Origin: Raphanus sativus
Lineage: Eukaryota; Streptophyta; Magnoliopsida; Brassicales; Brassicaceae
DNA length: 64,000 bases
Direction of reading: 5' to 3'
Assembly: GCF_000801105.2 (NCBI RefSeq)
Contig: NC_079517.1
Coordinates: 18,919,579-18,983,578, forward strand
The notes under the pieces are model-generated. The model made no database searches and was not told the origin of the DNA. It worked only from the letters and a program-made list of their open reading frames with translations. The position numbers were made by a program, and so were the translations under genes. The first letter of the stretch is position 1, and each line of letters begins with the position of its first letter. Shown here one piece after another: positions 32,871-44,185 of this stretch.

Positions 32871-34535
32871 CCAGGCTCCTCTAGTTCCTCCAGTACCTGA
32901 ACAAAACAACCATCCTATGACGACAAGGTCCAAAGCCGGTATACACAAGCCAAATACCCGCTATGCTCTGCTTGCATCTCGCTATGACACTGAAGAACCT
33001 AAATCTATTACGGCGGCTCTAAAACATCCTCACTGGAACTCCTCAGTGTCAGACGAGATGACTAACATACATATGCTGCGTACCTGGACTTTGGTTCCTC
33101 AAACTCCTGATATGAACGTCTTGGGCTGCAGATGGGTCTTCAAGATTCAGTATAATCCAGACGGTACTATAAAGAAGTTTAAAGCGTGGTTAGTGGCTAA
33201 AGGCTATGATCAAGAAGAGGGTTGGGATTACCTAGAAACGTTCAGTCCCGTGGTGCGCACTGCTACTATACGAATGGTTCTCGATGTTGCAGTTGCTAAG
33301 GGGTGGAAGATTAAGCAACTGGATATCTCTAACGTGTTCCTCCATGGTGAACTTGAAGAGCCTGTGTTTATGACTCAACCACCGGGCTTCATTGATCCCG
33401 AAAGACCTCATCACGTCTGTCGGTTGACCAAAGCCCTCTACGGTCTCAAACAGGCTCCTCGCACTTGGTTTAATACCTTCAGCAACTTTCTTCTGGAACA
33501 AGGCTTCACCTGCAGCAAATCTGATCCGTCACTTTTCACTTATCATCAACACAACAAGACGATGGTTCTTCTACTGTATGTAGATGATATTTTACTTACC
33601 GGAGATGATGATGACCTTATCAGTGATTTGCTTGCAGCTCTCAACACCCGCTTCCTTATGAAAGACCTTGGAACCCCGAAGTACTTCTTAGGCATTGAGA
33701 TCATCACAAGGGACGACTCTCTGTTTCTTCACCAGTCTGTTTACGCCGCTGATATACTGCATCAAGCTCAGATGTCTCAATGCAACCCTATGCCCACTCC
33801 ACTTCTCCAGCGTATCGACAACGTTGATCTGACTCTGTTTCCTGAGCCAACATACTTTCGGAGCCTCGCAGGGAAGCTCCAATACCTCACAATAACCCGA
33901 CCAGACATCCAATACGCCGTCAACTTCATTTGTCAGCGTATGCACGCTCCGACGATGACAGATTTTGGTCTTCTCAAGCGTATCCTACGCTATATCAAAG
34001 GCACGCTGGAACTTGGGCTTCACATCAGGAAGGATCAGGTGCTGGTGCTTAGCTCCTTTAGCGACAGCGACTGGGCTGGCTGTCGCGATAGTCGGAGATC
34101 AACGACGGGGGTCTGTACCTTCCTTGGTCAGAATTTGGTCTCCTGGTCTGCAAAGAGACAGCCCACAGTTGCCAAATCTTCGACATAGGCTGAGTAACGT
34201 GCCCTCACGTCTGCAGCTCAGGAGCTAGCTTGGCTGTCCGCGCTCCTCCGCAATCTCAACATTCCTCAGTATCGCCCGATGATCCTCCATTGTGATAATC
34301 TATCCGCCGTCTATCTCAGTGCAAACCCAGCTCTCCACAGCAGATTGAAACATTTCGACACTGACTTCCACTATATTCGTGAGCAAGTCGCTCTGGGGCT
34401 TATCGAAACTCAGCACATTCCGGCGTCTCAACAGATCGCCGACATCTTCACGAAGTCCCTCCCTCGCCGTCCCTTCCTGGATCTCCGTAGCAAACTCGGT
34501 GTTGCTGGGCCACCCACTCCGAGTTTGAGGGGGAC
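32871..34535 (+). pseudogene. copia pol fragment: reverse transcriptase and RNase H
   Basis: Starts within the linker before RT (MTTRSKAGI at about 32918). RT motifs follow: WTLVPQTPDMNVLGCRWVFK, QLDISNVFLHGEL, YGLKQAPRTWF and the catalytic YVDD (about 33577). RNase H follows with SDWAGCRDSRRSTTG. The frame is broken by TAG at 34186-34188 and TAA at 34195-34197, after which it continues with AHLT-like ALTSAAQELAWLSALL and HCDNLSAVYLSANP and the usual end IADIFTKSLPR. A Phe-Leu variant, SNVFLHG, replaces the usual NAFLHG. RE1-like copia; inactive because of the stops and missing integrase. Confidence 0.88.
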
Positions 34536-34871
34536 TGAAGAAGATAAGCCCAAGATTACAAGCCCAATACCGAAGCCCACAGTTCAAGTCACGACAACAC
34601 CTTCGTCTCAAGCTCTCTCCGTACCTGCAAAAGGAAACAAAGTAGACGTTAGAGAGAAAGCTTCACACTCTCCTAATGCTAACAGATTCAGCATCTTACA
34701 GTCTGTCAAAGAGGACTAAGACTGCTTTACAGCTAGCATTAAAGATAAGATTACACTAAGAACTAGATCCTTCTTCTATTGTGTATATAAACAATGTAAC
34801 ACTCTATTGTAATGTTCATCCGAAAATAAGAGTTTATTAAGCAAAGTCTTCACAACCTATAAACTCGCATA
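34536..34871 (+). repeat. 3' LTR of copia element
   Basis: Begins TGAAGAAG directly after the purine-rich TTTGAGGGGGAC and ends CGCATA next to target duplication AACAG. Confidence 0.92.
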
Positions 34872-36678
34872 AACAGGAGCATGGAACAACAACAATCCTT
34901 AGGATAGAGTGCATAATGTCAACTCAGATAGAACTCTAATAACAATGTTGACTGAGACTAGACTTGGACATAAATCCAATCACCTAACAGGTTAGAACAC
35001 AGCAGTTTGGCCCAGCAGTGCCATCCATCGATCTGTACACCTTATTAGTTCATGTACACAAAACATTATGACATATTCTTTTTGACTCGACGTGCAGATC
35101 AGCAGGACACCGCATGGCAGCAAGCTTTGCAACGTCTGGAACAAATCACCCAAACTCAAGCAGATCAACAAGTTTTGATCACCAATATACTGGACCCATC
35201 GCCAAGAACTCCACTGCATCCCTAAGAGAATGTACAACTTCAACATGAGTCAATACGTCGGACAACAATCAAGGATCAATCCCATATGACGAAGCAATGA
35301 TACTAGAAGGCGAGATTGGCAATCCCAATCAAATCTTAGCATGAATCCAAGCCTAACTCTGAATAATGTTGTGACACCGTCACCTCTTATCTAGAGAACA
35401 TCGTGCCACCAATAATATCTCATAATACAATAGCCCATATACACAACACTACTCACCTTAAGCCCAAATAAAATCCGAATAAAAAATCCAATAGCACCAA
35501 ACCGTCCAAAATATCATATACTCGTACGTCTCACCTGAAAATAGGAAGAAAGAGGAGTGAGTAACATGAGAGTCACTCAGTGAGTTATAGGATGCTAAAA
35601 TTGAAATTCATAGCACCCGGACATAGCATTCTGAATAAATATAATTTAATCTTAACATGAACGAACACAGCACCTAAAGTTTTCAAAGAACAAGAAATGG
35701 TCCTAGCGAGGTGCACACTCGCTGCCCACTCACGGGCCAACAACACTGTCGAGATAGTGCTCGGTAATACTGCCCGTAGACTATTTGTCGACGCCTCTAC
35801 GTTGCGGCCCAACCGGTCGACTATAGCTGGCCGTAACCCCCATAAAATCTGGCATACATAAGTACGTCTCTGTATTCGTCTAAAAAAATTCTAACTAAGA
35901 ATTTACATTAAGTAAGACAATTAATATTGAATCCTCTAACACCCTAATTCTGGTTTAAACAAAAAACCCTAACACAAGGCAATCAATGACCGACTCGATT
36001 TCACACAGACGAAACATATTAAAAATAAATTATACTTATTCAAAATCTTAAGCTGTGTATGAGAATTTTGGGAATAGACATCACCTTAGATAATAAGGAA
36101 ACACCAGAATCGAATTCGACAATAAACGAAATGACTTGATCAACAAGAAATCTAGGGTTTCGTCATGGATCTCGACTTCTCACCAGGACACATCAAATGG
36201 GAAATAAGAAAGATACAAGTCAAAACACATAATTAATATATAATTATAAGGTTTATGATGGTTACTTGAATCACAAGAAAAAGAGGAATAAGGCACTAAA
36301 CCTTATAATAACTGATCACATGTTCCACATCGCCAACCAATATGAAAAGTTACGACGTATGGCTCTCGACAACATGGATCAACTATGGTGACCAAGGGAT
36401 CACGGGGTACAGATTTACGAACGGTTGTGGTGAGGAACATGGCGGCTCCGACTCGAACGCCTTATCTCCCTCTCGCCTCATGCTCTCTATCTCATAGATT
36501 TAATAGGTAACACCAACACAAGGGAGGAAACACCACGCCACGAAGGCTCCAATGACACATGCTCCTCCTCCGGTGATGGTGATTCGCAATGGAGGTAAAC
36601 AATGGTGGTGGCTGCGTCTCGTCTCCTCCGATAGCAACCGCACATGCTCAAGGCGTGGAGAAGAACACACATGGAGAT
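34872..36678. other. Repeat-derived DNA between copia and gypsy elements
   Basis: No intact gene. A plus-strand frame at about 35097-35226 reads DQQDTAWQQALQRLEQITQT and then QADQQVLITNIL, a Gln-rich coiled-coil string like the start of a gypsy-type gag. It ends at a stop. From about 35386 a sequence starting TGTGACACCGTCACC looks LTR-like, but I could not find a partner. Minus-strand frames at 36487-36697 carry no known motif. This DNA is the target into which E1 inserted and may include a copia LTR continued at 62671-62890. Confidence 0.3.
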
Positions 36679-37240
36679 TGTGAGGGATTAAACTCACCTC
36701 CTAATTTTAGGTCAGGTTAAGATTTAGGAAAAGGTTAGGAAAAGATAACGTAGGCTGAATCCCGTAAGAACTTATAAGATGAATGATGATTTTATTGATT
36801 CTTGATAAGAATTGTTTACAAGGAATGTTTTTGAGATTACAAAGAGATAATAGTATTTAAGAGCTAATGTGTATGAATCGTAGAGAATGCGGATCCTTTG
36901 ATTTTGATGTCTTCTTTAAATAGCCTCAGGCTCCGTCGGTTGCTACCAACAGGTTCTCGAGATCCTCTCCGTGATTTGAGGGATTTGTAACAGCTTCCCT
37001 TTGACCGGGTCCTGCGCTTATTTATTTGTCCACGAGCTACCTCTTTGACCGGGTCCTACACCTGTTTACTTGTCAACGAGCTGCCTCTTTTCCTTGATCT
37101 CTCTGATGAACATCTCTAGCTCACAGCCTCCAGATCTGACTTAGCTGTTTTTGAAGATTGAATTCTTGATGGGTCTTTTGCGGCCCGTTATCATTTCTTA
37201 TTGTCTATCACTAGCTAGGGGGTCATATTTGGGCCCAACA
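36679..37240 (-). repeat. E1 3' LTR
   Basis: 562 bp, TG...CA borders (minus strand TGTTGGGCCC...CCTCACA). Next to its inner border the minus strand reads AAAGCTGGGGGCAAC, a polypurine tract for plus-strand priming (37241-37255). Confidence 0.92.
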
Positions 37241-37366
37241 GTTGCCCCCAGCTTTCAAGATAAGATTCCTTATCTCGGAAGCTAGACCTAGCCGCCGAGC
37301 ATCAATCTTTTTGTTGAGATCTCGAGCAACAGTTATCTTTATTGAAGATTTCTTTTGCTTAATCTA

Positions 37367-37657
37367 ATGGCTACGATTGCGTATGAAAAGGCGCAAGTAT
37401 CCGACTTCTCGGCCAGCGAGCTTCCCATTCCTCAATTCTCAGAGAGTTCAGGTACTTTCGAGATTAACATGTTTAATCTATCCTTTTACGGAGAGTATGG
37501 TTCTAACTTAGGTTTGGTGGGCCCTGATTCAGCTCCAGTCGAGACGTCCCAGATGGGCGATGACAAGGAGGCAGATGAGGGAGATCCAGCCAAAGAAAGT
37601 GATCCAGTCGAGGGAGACAAGGATGTCGGGATGAGCTCCCGTGATAATGATGTCTAA
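37367..37657 (+). CDS. Antisense ORF of the Tat element (E1 copy)
   Basis: A 96-aa frame on the plus strand, opposite to all other E1 genes, between the 3' LTR and integrase. It reads MATIAYEKAQVSDF at the start, SSGTFEINMFNLSF in the middle and a strongly acidic tail (GDDKEADEGDPAKESD). No known domain is recognised. An uninterrupted copy lies at the same place in E2. After the stop comes the hairpin AAGAGC-TGCG-GCTCTT and a U-rich stretch, then what looks like untranslated sequence. It could be the last exon of a captured gene. Antisense extra ORFs are known in some Tat-lineage elements. Whether it is expressed is unknown. Confidence 0.5.
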   Translation: MATIAYEKAQVSDFSASELPIPQFSESSGTFEINMFNLSFYGEYGSNLGLVGPDSAPVETSQMGDDKEADEGDPAKESDPVEGDKDVGMSSRDNDV

Positions 37658-38062
37658 GAGCTGCGGCTCTTTTTGAATTGTAATGTTGCTTTTCATGACT
37701 TTTGCCCAATGGGTTACGTTTCAGACTTATAGCCTGAGGAGGCTTTTAAACCTTAGGGTCTTCTGAACCCTCGTTAGCCTAGGGAGGCTTTTAAACCCTT
37801 TTATTCAAATTTCGGTTTTGTTTTTCGTATTAAGTCATTTGACTTGGTTTGATCATTTCTTGGATGATATTGACTTTTGTCAAGTGGAAGTTTCGGTTAG
37901 GACATGTATCATGATTATTATATACAATGTCTAATGACTTATCAGGTCTCGAAGATTTCGAGTGTATTCGATTATGAGGATCCTTAGAAGGAGTTCCTGA
38001 AATATTGAGATTAGCTCCGGGTTTTTAGGAACCTGAGCTACCCTGAAGACCTTAGGAGAGGG

Positions 38063-38848
38063 TTCATGGAAACCTGAATTCGTTTGTTGGATTTTAAGAC
38101 CCACTGAAGTTTGCTTAGGATTTTAAGACCTTTTGAGATTTGATAAGGATTTTAAGACCTTTTGAGATTTGATAAGGATTTTAAGACCTTTAGTGGTTTC
38201 TAAGGATTTTTAAGACCTTAGATTTAGGTTTGTCGAAGTTTGATTTCGCCTGAAGGATTTTAAGACCTTCGAAGTTACTAAGAATTTTAGGACCTTAGGT
38301 CCAGGTTCGTGGAGACCTGAGTTTGTTGGAAGGATTTTAAGACCTTCGAGATTACTGAGGATTTTAGGTTCAGGTTGACGGAGACCTGAATTTGTTCGAA
38401 GGGTTTTAAGACCTTAGGTTCAGGTTCACGGAGACCTGAATTTGTTTGAAGGTTTTTAAGACCTTAGGTTCAGGTTCACGGAGACCTGAATTTGTTTGAA
38501 GGTTTTTAAGACCTTAGGTTCAGGTTCATTGAGACCTGAATTTGTTTGAAGGGTTTTAAGACCTTTGGTTCAGGTTCATTGAGACCTGAATTTTGTTTGA
38601 AGGGTTTTAAGATCTTTGGTTCAGGTTCATTGAGACCTGAATTTGTTCGAAGGATTTTAAGACCTTAGGTTCAGGTTCATTGAGACCTGGATTTGTTCGA
38701 AGGGTTTTAAGACCTTAGGTTCAGGTTCGTAGAGACCTGAATTTGTTCGAAGGATTTTAAGACCTTAGATTCAGGTTCGTAGAGACCTGAGTTTGTTCGA
38801 AGGATTTTAAGACCTTAGGTTCAGGTTCGTAGAGACCTGAATTTGTTA
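38063..38848. repeat. Tandem array in E1 3' region (50-bp units)
   Basis: From 38399 to 38848 there are nine units of 50 bp (one is 51) of the type AAGGRTTTTAAGACCTTAGG followed by TTCAGGTTCNNNGAGACCTG. They are preceded by two longer variants and by shorter units with GATTTGATAAGGATTTTAAG (about 38107-38200). Units differ by one to five bases. The array lies between integrase and the antisense ORF. Confidence 0.92.
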
Positions 38849-39068
38849 AAAAGTCAAGGTATCGAAGATAATTGCTTTATTGATAATAGGATACATGGTA
38901 TCACAATAATCATACAATCGCTATTTGTGCTATATGTTCTCAAACATATGCTCCCTTTCGCCATGGTGGAAAGAGTGTTAAAATGAGATTGGGGTTACAC
39001 TCATAACACAATTGCCTACGTACCCAGTCAAGGGGTCAAGACTAACATAATTCGAGGAATTTAAGTAC

Positions 39069-40309
39069 CTAATGATAGTATTTCTTCAGATTTGTGGCAT
39101 TCCACGATCTGATTTCAGGTACCTCGGTTCGTACCTTCAGGAGCTTATAGACGCCAGGTCGTACCATGTGGATAATCCGGTAAGGACCTTCCCAATTGGT
39201 CTCTAGTTTCCCAGCATCTGGTTCCTTGGTTCCTTCGAAAACTTTCCTAAGTACTAGGTCACCTACAACGAATTGTTGGGGCTTGACTTTGGAATTGTAA
39301 TGTCGGGCCATTGCTTGCTGATAGTTTTGAATCCGAAGCAAAACTTGGTCTTGTCGTTCCTCGATTAAATCAAAGCTGTCTGATAAGAGCTGGTCGTTAG
39401 CTTTGGGATCACACGTACAGAGCTCTCGACGGAGGCTCCCAGTAGAGGTTTCTGCCGGAACGACAGCTTCCATTTCGTAGGCTAAAGAGAAAGGGGTTTC
39501 CTCTGTAGCCTTTCTCGGGGTGGTTCGTCATGCCCAAAGTACTTCATGTATCTTTTCAGACCAAGTTTTCTTGTTGGTTCCGAGGCGTTTCTTGAGGTTT
39601 GCTAATATTGACTTATTAGCAGCCTCCGCCTGACCGTTACCTTGAGGTCGTCGAGGTGTTGAGAAGGTAAGGCGGATATTCCACTTGTCGCAAAATGCTT
39701 TGAAGTCGCGAGAAATGAACTGTCCTCCATTGTCGGTTACGATCTCATACGGGACGCCGTGGCGGCAGACAATGTCTTTCCACACAAATCCTTCGACTTC
39801 GAATCTAGTTATCTGTTGGAAAGCTTCAGCTTCTATCCACTTCGTGAAGTAGTCTGTCAAGACCAAGAGGAAGCGTAGCTTCTGCCTTCCTCTTCCTGAC
39901 GTTATGAGTGGTTCTACGATGTCCATGGACCACCTCATGAACGGGTACTGAGCGGATATTGAGGATAATTTTTCCGCAGGCTGATGTATAATCGGTGCAT
40001 GCTTTGGCATTTATCACATGAAGAGGAGTAAACCTCGCAGTCAGCGATAATGGTGGGCCAGAAATAGCCTTGTCTTTTGATTCGGATAGCTAGAGCTCTG
40101 CCTCTATAGTGGTTTCCTCAGGAGCATGCGTGCATTTCTTTCATAAGATTGATAGCATCGGGGCCATGGACGCATTTTATGTAAGGTCCGGAAATGCTTC
40201 GTTTATGGAGGGCTGACTCGATTATGCAGTATCTTGCGCTTAATGCTTTGAGTTTTCGGGCCTCCCACTTATTGGGGGAGGGATCTTACCCTACAAGATG
40301 TACTGCATG
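39069..40309 (-). pseudogene. E1 integrase, interrupted by E2
   Basis: Minus strand. The zinc-binding part sits around 40010-40150, with the C.KC end KCQRHAP-like (here the frame breaks at MPKHAP). The catalytic core reads [12 protein letters not shown] (first Asp), [10 protein letters not shown] (second Asp) and [12 protein letters not shown] (Glu). An in-frame TGA follows at EVLWA*RTTP (about 39526). Then come the C-terminal part and the GPY/F-like module NWEGPYRIIHMVRPGVYKL, ending at 39069. The DDE triad is intact in this copy, unlike E2, which has an extra base in the core. E2 inserted upstream, at 40310-40314. Confidence 0.85.
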
Positions 40310-40314
40310 ATCGG

Positions 40315-40883
40315 TGTGAGGGATTAAACTCACCTCCTGGTTTTGAGATCAGGTTAAGATTAGGGAAAGATTAGGGAAAGATAACGTGGGCTGAATCCCG
40401 TAAGAACTTTGTAGAATGAATGAATGATTTATTGATATTTTTGTAAGAATTGTTTACAAGAGATGTTTATAATGTTTACAAGGAAAGTAATAAATTTGAG
40501 AGCTATTGCTTATGAATCGTAAGAATGCGGATCCTTTGATTATTGTTTGATGTCTTCTTTAAATAGCCTCAGGCTCCGTCGGTTGCTATCAACAGGTTCC
40601 CGAGATCCTCTCCGTGATTTGAGGGATTTGTAACAGCTCCCCTTTGACCGGGTCCTGCGCCTATTTATTTGTCCACGAGCTACCTCTTTGACCGGGTCCT
40701 GCGCCTATTTACTTGTCAACGAGCTGCCTCTTTTCCTTGACCTCTCTGATGAACATCTCCAGCTCACAGCCTCCGGCTCTGCCTTAGCTGCTTCTGAGGA
40801 TTTAATCCATGATGGGCCTATCGCAACCCGTTATCATTTCTTGTTGTTTATTACTAGCTAGAGGGTCATATTTGGGCCCAACA
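40315..40883 (-). repeat. E2 left (3') LTR
   Basis: 569 bp, TG...CA. Next to its inner edge the minus strand reads AGCTGGGGGCAAC, a polypurine tract. It shares the GGTTTTGAGATCAGG variant with the right LTR at 56271. Confidence 0.92.
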
Positions 40884-41009
40884 GTTGCCCCCAGCTTTCG
40901 AGATAAGATTCCTTATCTCGGAAGCTAGACCTAGCCGCCGAGCATCAATCTTTTTGTTGAGATCTCGAGCAACAGTTATCTTTATTGAAGATTTCCTTTG
41001 CTTAATCTG

Positions 41010-41300
41010 ATGGCTACGATTGCGTATGAAAAGGTGCAAGTATCCGACTTCTCGGCCAGCAAGCTTCCCATTCCTCAATTCTCAGAGAATTCAGGTACTT
41101 TCGAGATTAACATGTTTAATCTATCCTTTTCCGGAGAGTATGGTTCAAACTTAGGTTTGGTGGGCCCTGATTCAGCTCCAGTCGAGACGTCCCAGATGGG
41201 CGATGACAAGGAGGCAGATGAGGGAGATCCAGCCAAAGAATGTGATCCAGTCGAGGGAGACAAGGATGTCGGGATGAGCTCCCGTGATAATGATGTCTAA
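41010..41300 (+). CDS. Antisense ORF of the Tat element (E2 copy)
   Basis: A 96-aa plus-strand frame collinear with the ORF at 37367-37657. The two differ at six bases by eye: five change an amino acid (A/V, E/K, S/N, Y/S, S/C) and one is silent. There are no indels or stops. The same hairpin GAGC-TGCG-GCTC follows the stop codon. The corresponding segment of the second E2 unit falls in the assembly gap. Confidence 0.5.
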   Translation: MATIAYEKVQVSDFSASKLPIPQFSENSGTFEINMFNLSFSGEYGSNLGLVGPDSAPVETSQMGDDKEADEGDPAKECDPVEGDKDVGMSSRDNDV

Positions 41301-41754
41301 GAGCTGCGGCTCTTTTTGAATTGTAATGTTGCTTTTCATGACTTTTGCCCAATGGGCTTTGTTTATGTTTCAGACTTATAGCCTGAGGAGGCTTTTAAAC
41401 CTTAGGGTCCTCTGAACCCTCGTTAGCCTGAGGAGGCTTTTAAACCCTTTTATTCAAATTTCGGTTTTGTTTTTCGTATTAAGTCATTTGACTTGGTTTG
41501 ATCATTTCTTGGATGAGATTGACTTTTGTCAAGTGGGAGTTTCGGTTAGGACATGTATCCTGATTATCATATACAATGTCTAATGACTTATCAGGTTTCG
41601 AAGATTTCGAGTGTATTCGATTATGAGGATCCTTAGAAGGAGTTCCTGAAATATTGAGATTAGCTCCGGGTTTTTAGGAACCTGAGCTACTCTGAAGACC
41701 TTAGGAGGGGGTTCATGGGAACCTGAATTCGTGTGTGGGATTTTAAGACCCATT

Positions 41755-42280
41755 AAAGTTTGCTTAGGATTTTAAGACCTTTTGAGATTTGATAAGGATT
41801 TTAAGACCTTTTGAGATTTGATAGGGATTTTAAGACCTTTTGGGATTTGATAAGGATTTTAAGACCTTCTAAGGTTTGATAAGGATTTTAAGACCTTTGT
41901 GATTTGATGGGGATTTTAAGACCTTGGAGATTTGGTAAGGATTTTAAGACCTTGAGTCAAGGTTCGTCGAGACCTGATATTGCTTGAAGGATTTTAAGAC
42001 CTTCGAGGTTACTAAGGATTTTAAGACCTTAGGTCCAGGTTCGTAAAGACCTGAGTTTGTTGGAAGGATTTTAAGACCTTCGAGATTACTGAGGATTTTA
42101 GGTTTAGGTTGACGGAGACCTGAATTTGTTCGAAGGGTTTTAAGACCTTAGGTTCAGGTTCACGGAGACCTGAATTTGTTCGAAGGGTTTTAAGATCTTA
42201 GGTTCAGGTTCATTGAGACCTGAATTTGTACGAAGGGTTTTAAAACCTTTGGTTCAGGTTCATTGAGACCTGAATTTGTT
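41755..42280. repeat. Tandem array in E2 3' region
   Basis: Same array as in E1, but with only three conserved 50-bp units (about 42131-42280) plus two longer variants. The shorter GATTTGATAAGGATTTTAAGACC-type unit is expanded instead (about seven copies, 41760-41960). Confidence 0.88.
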
Positions 42281-42501
42281 AAAAAGTTAAGGTATCTAAG
42301 ATAATTGCTTTATTGATAATAGGATACATGGTATCACAATAATCATACAATCGCTGTTTGGGCTATATGTTCTCAAACATATGCCCCCTTTCGCCATGGT
42401 GGAAAGAGTGTTAAAATGAGATTGGGGTTACACTCATGACACAATTGCCTACGTACCCAGTCAAGGGGTCAAGCCTAACGTAATTCGAGGAATTTAAGTA
42501 C

Positions 42502-43640
42502 CTAATGATAGTATTTCTTAAGATTTGTGGCATTCCACGATCTGATTTCAGGTACCTCGGTTCGTACCTTCAGGAGCTTATAGACGCCAGGTCGTACCAC
42601 GTAGACAATCCGGTAAGGACCTTCCCAATTGGTCCTTAGTTTCCCAGCATCTGGTTCCTTGGTTCCTTCGAAAACTTTCCTAAGTACTAGGTCACATACA
42701 ACGAATTGTTGGGGCCTGACTTTGGAATTGTAATGTCGGGCCATTGCTTGCTGATAGTTTTGAATCCGAAGCAAAACTTGGTCTTGTCGTTCCTCGATTA
42801 AATCGAAGCTCTCTGATAAGAGCTGGTCGTTAGCTTCGGGATCAGACGTACAGAGCTCTCGAAGGAGGCTCCCAGTGGAGGTTTCCGCCGGAACGACATC
42901 TTCCTTTTCGTAGGCTAAAGAGAAAGGGGTTTCCTCTGTAGCCTTTCTAGGGGTGGTTCGTCATGCCCAAAGTACTTCAGGTATCTTTTCAGACCAGGTT
43001 TTCTTTTGGTTCCGAGGCGTTTCTTGAGGTTTGCTAATATTGACTTATTAGCAGCCTCCGCCTGACCGTTGCCTTGAGGTCGTCGAGGTGTTTGAGAAGG
43101 TATGGCGGATATTCCACTTGTCGCAAAATGCTTTGAAGTCGCGAGAAATGAAATGTCCTCCATTGTCGGTTACGATCTCATACGGGACGCCGTGGCGGTA
43201 GACAATGTCTTTCCACACAAATCCTTCGACTTCGAATCTAGTTATCTGTTGGAAAGTTTCAGCTTCTATCCACTTCGTGAAGTAGTCTGTCAAGACCAAG
43301 AGGAAGTGTAGCTTCTGCCTTCCTCTTCCTGACGTTATGAGTGGTTCTACGATGTCCATGGACCACCTCATGAACGGGTACTGAGCGGGTATTGAGGATA
43401 ATTTTTCCGCAGGCTGATGTATAATCGGTGCATGCCTTTGGCATTTATCACATGAAGAGGAGTAAACCTCGCAGTCAGCTATAATGGTGGGCCAGAAATA
43501 ACCCTGTCTTTTGATTCGGATAGCTAGAGCTCTGCCTCCAGAGTGGTTTCCTCTGGAGCATGCATGCATTTCTTTCATAAGATTGATAGCATCGAGGCCA
43601 TGGACGCATTTTAGGTAAGGTCCGGAAATGCTTCGTTTAT
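42502..43640 (-). pseudogene. E2 unit 1 integrase
   Basis: The minus-strand zinc-binding segment (MHACSRGNHSGG...[11 protein letters not shown]) is retained. The core has [12 protein letters not shown] and [10 protein letters not shown]. An extra base after the second Asp region shifts the frame at about 43090, so the Glu segment (NGQAEAANK) is in another frame. EVLWA-like region has a further one-base loss and the TGA seen in E1. The C-terminal module ends KKYYH at 42502. Non-functional. Confidence 0.85.
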
Positions 43641-43798
43641 GGAGGGCTGACTCGATTATGCAGTATCTTGCGCTTAATGCTTTGAGTTTTCGGGCCTCCC
43701 ACTTATTGGAGGGGATCTTACCCTACAAGATGTACTGCATGATCGGTATTCTCCAATCCTCTCTCCCAATGATTTTGTCATGAAGAGATGAGGGCGGG

Positions 43799-43870
43799 TC
43801 TTGTTCAGGTCCCTGAGTGTCGTGACCTGATATGTCTTGTTCAGGTCCCTGAGTGTCGTGACCTGATGTC
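43799..43870. repeat. 36-bp tandem duplication in E2 unit 1
   Basis: Two 36-bp units, TCTTGTTCAGGTCCCTGAG..., are repeated back to back. The same duplication occurs in E2 unit 2 (about 51023-51094) and E1 (about 56898-56969), so it is ancestral to the family. Confidence 0.85.
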
Positions 43871-44185
43871 TTATTGCCCCGGAGATATTGGTCGGATTAG
43901 GCTCGAAGGAGTCTGAATTCTGAGGAATATCTCCAGTTCTGGTGTTGTTCTCCGGAGTCTGGGTCGTTTCTTCGGATGCGCTTTCAAAAGCAGAACGACT
44001 CCTGGTCCTGGCTGCGTGGACAGGTGAATCCGAGGTCTGGATCTTGCCCCCGGAGGTATGCTTTTTAAAGCTACGAATTCTGGTTTTTGGGAACCAGTAC
44101 GTTGTAAGAACTTGGGTTGCTACCGTCTGGGGGTAGCTACCTTCCGTTTGCTCTTTCGGCTTGCTATCGATCTCAGCTTTGGTAG

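Larger units (their letters stand above)
32170..34871 (+). mobile_element. Ty1/copia retrotransposon, internally deleted
   Basis: A 2702-bp element with 336-bp LTRs at both ends and a perfect 5-bp target duplication AACAG (32165-32169 and 34872-34876). Directly after the 5' LTR comes TGGTATCAGAGC, the initiator-Met-tRNA primer site of plant copia elements. A purine tract TTTGAGGGGGAC precedes the 3' LTR. The interior holds an N-terminal gag piece joined to the RT-RNase H end of pol. The rest of gag, protease and integrase are missing. By eye the LTRs differ at about ten positions (about 97% identity), so the insertion is fairly young and the deletion may have been present at or before transposition. 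Confidence 0.93.

Noticed and set aside
38399..38848. Regularly repeated 50-bp units that could suggest a CRISPR-like array
   Set aside because: The units are contiguous with no unique spacers, lie inside an LTR retrotransposon, and the DNA is plant nuclear.
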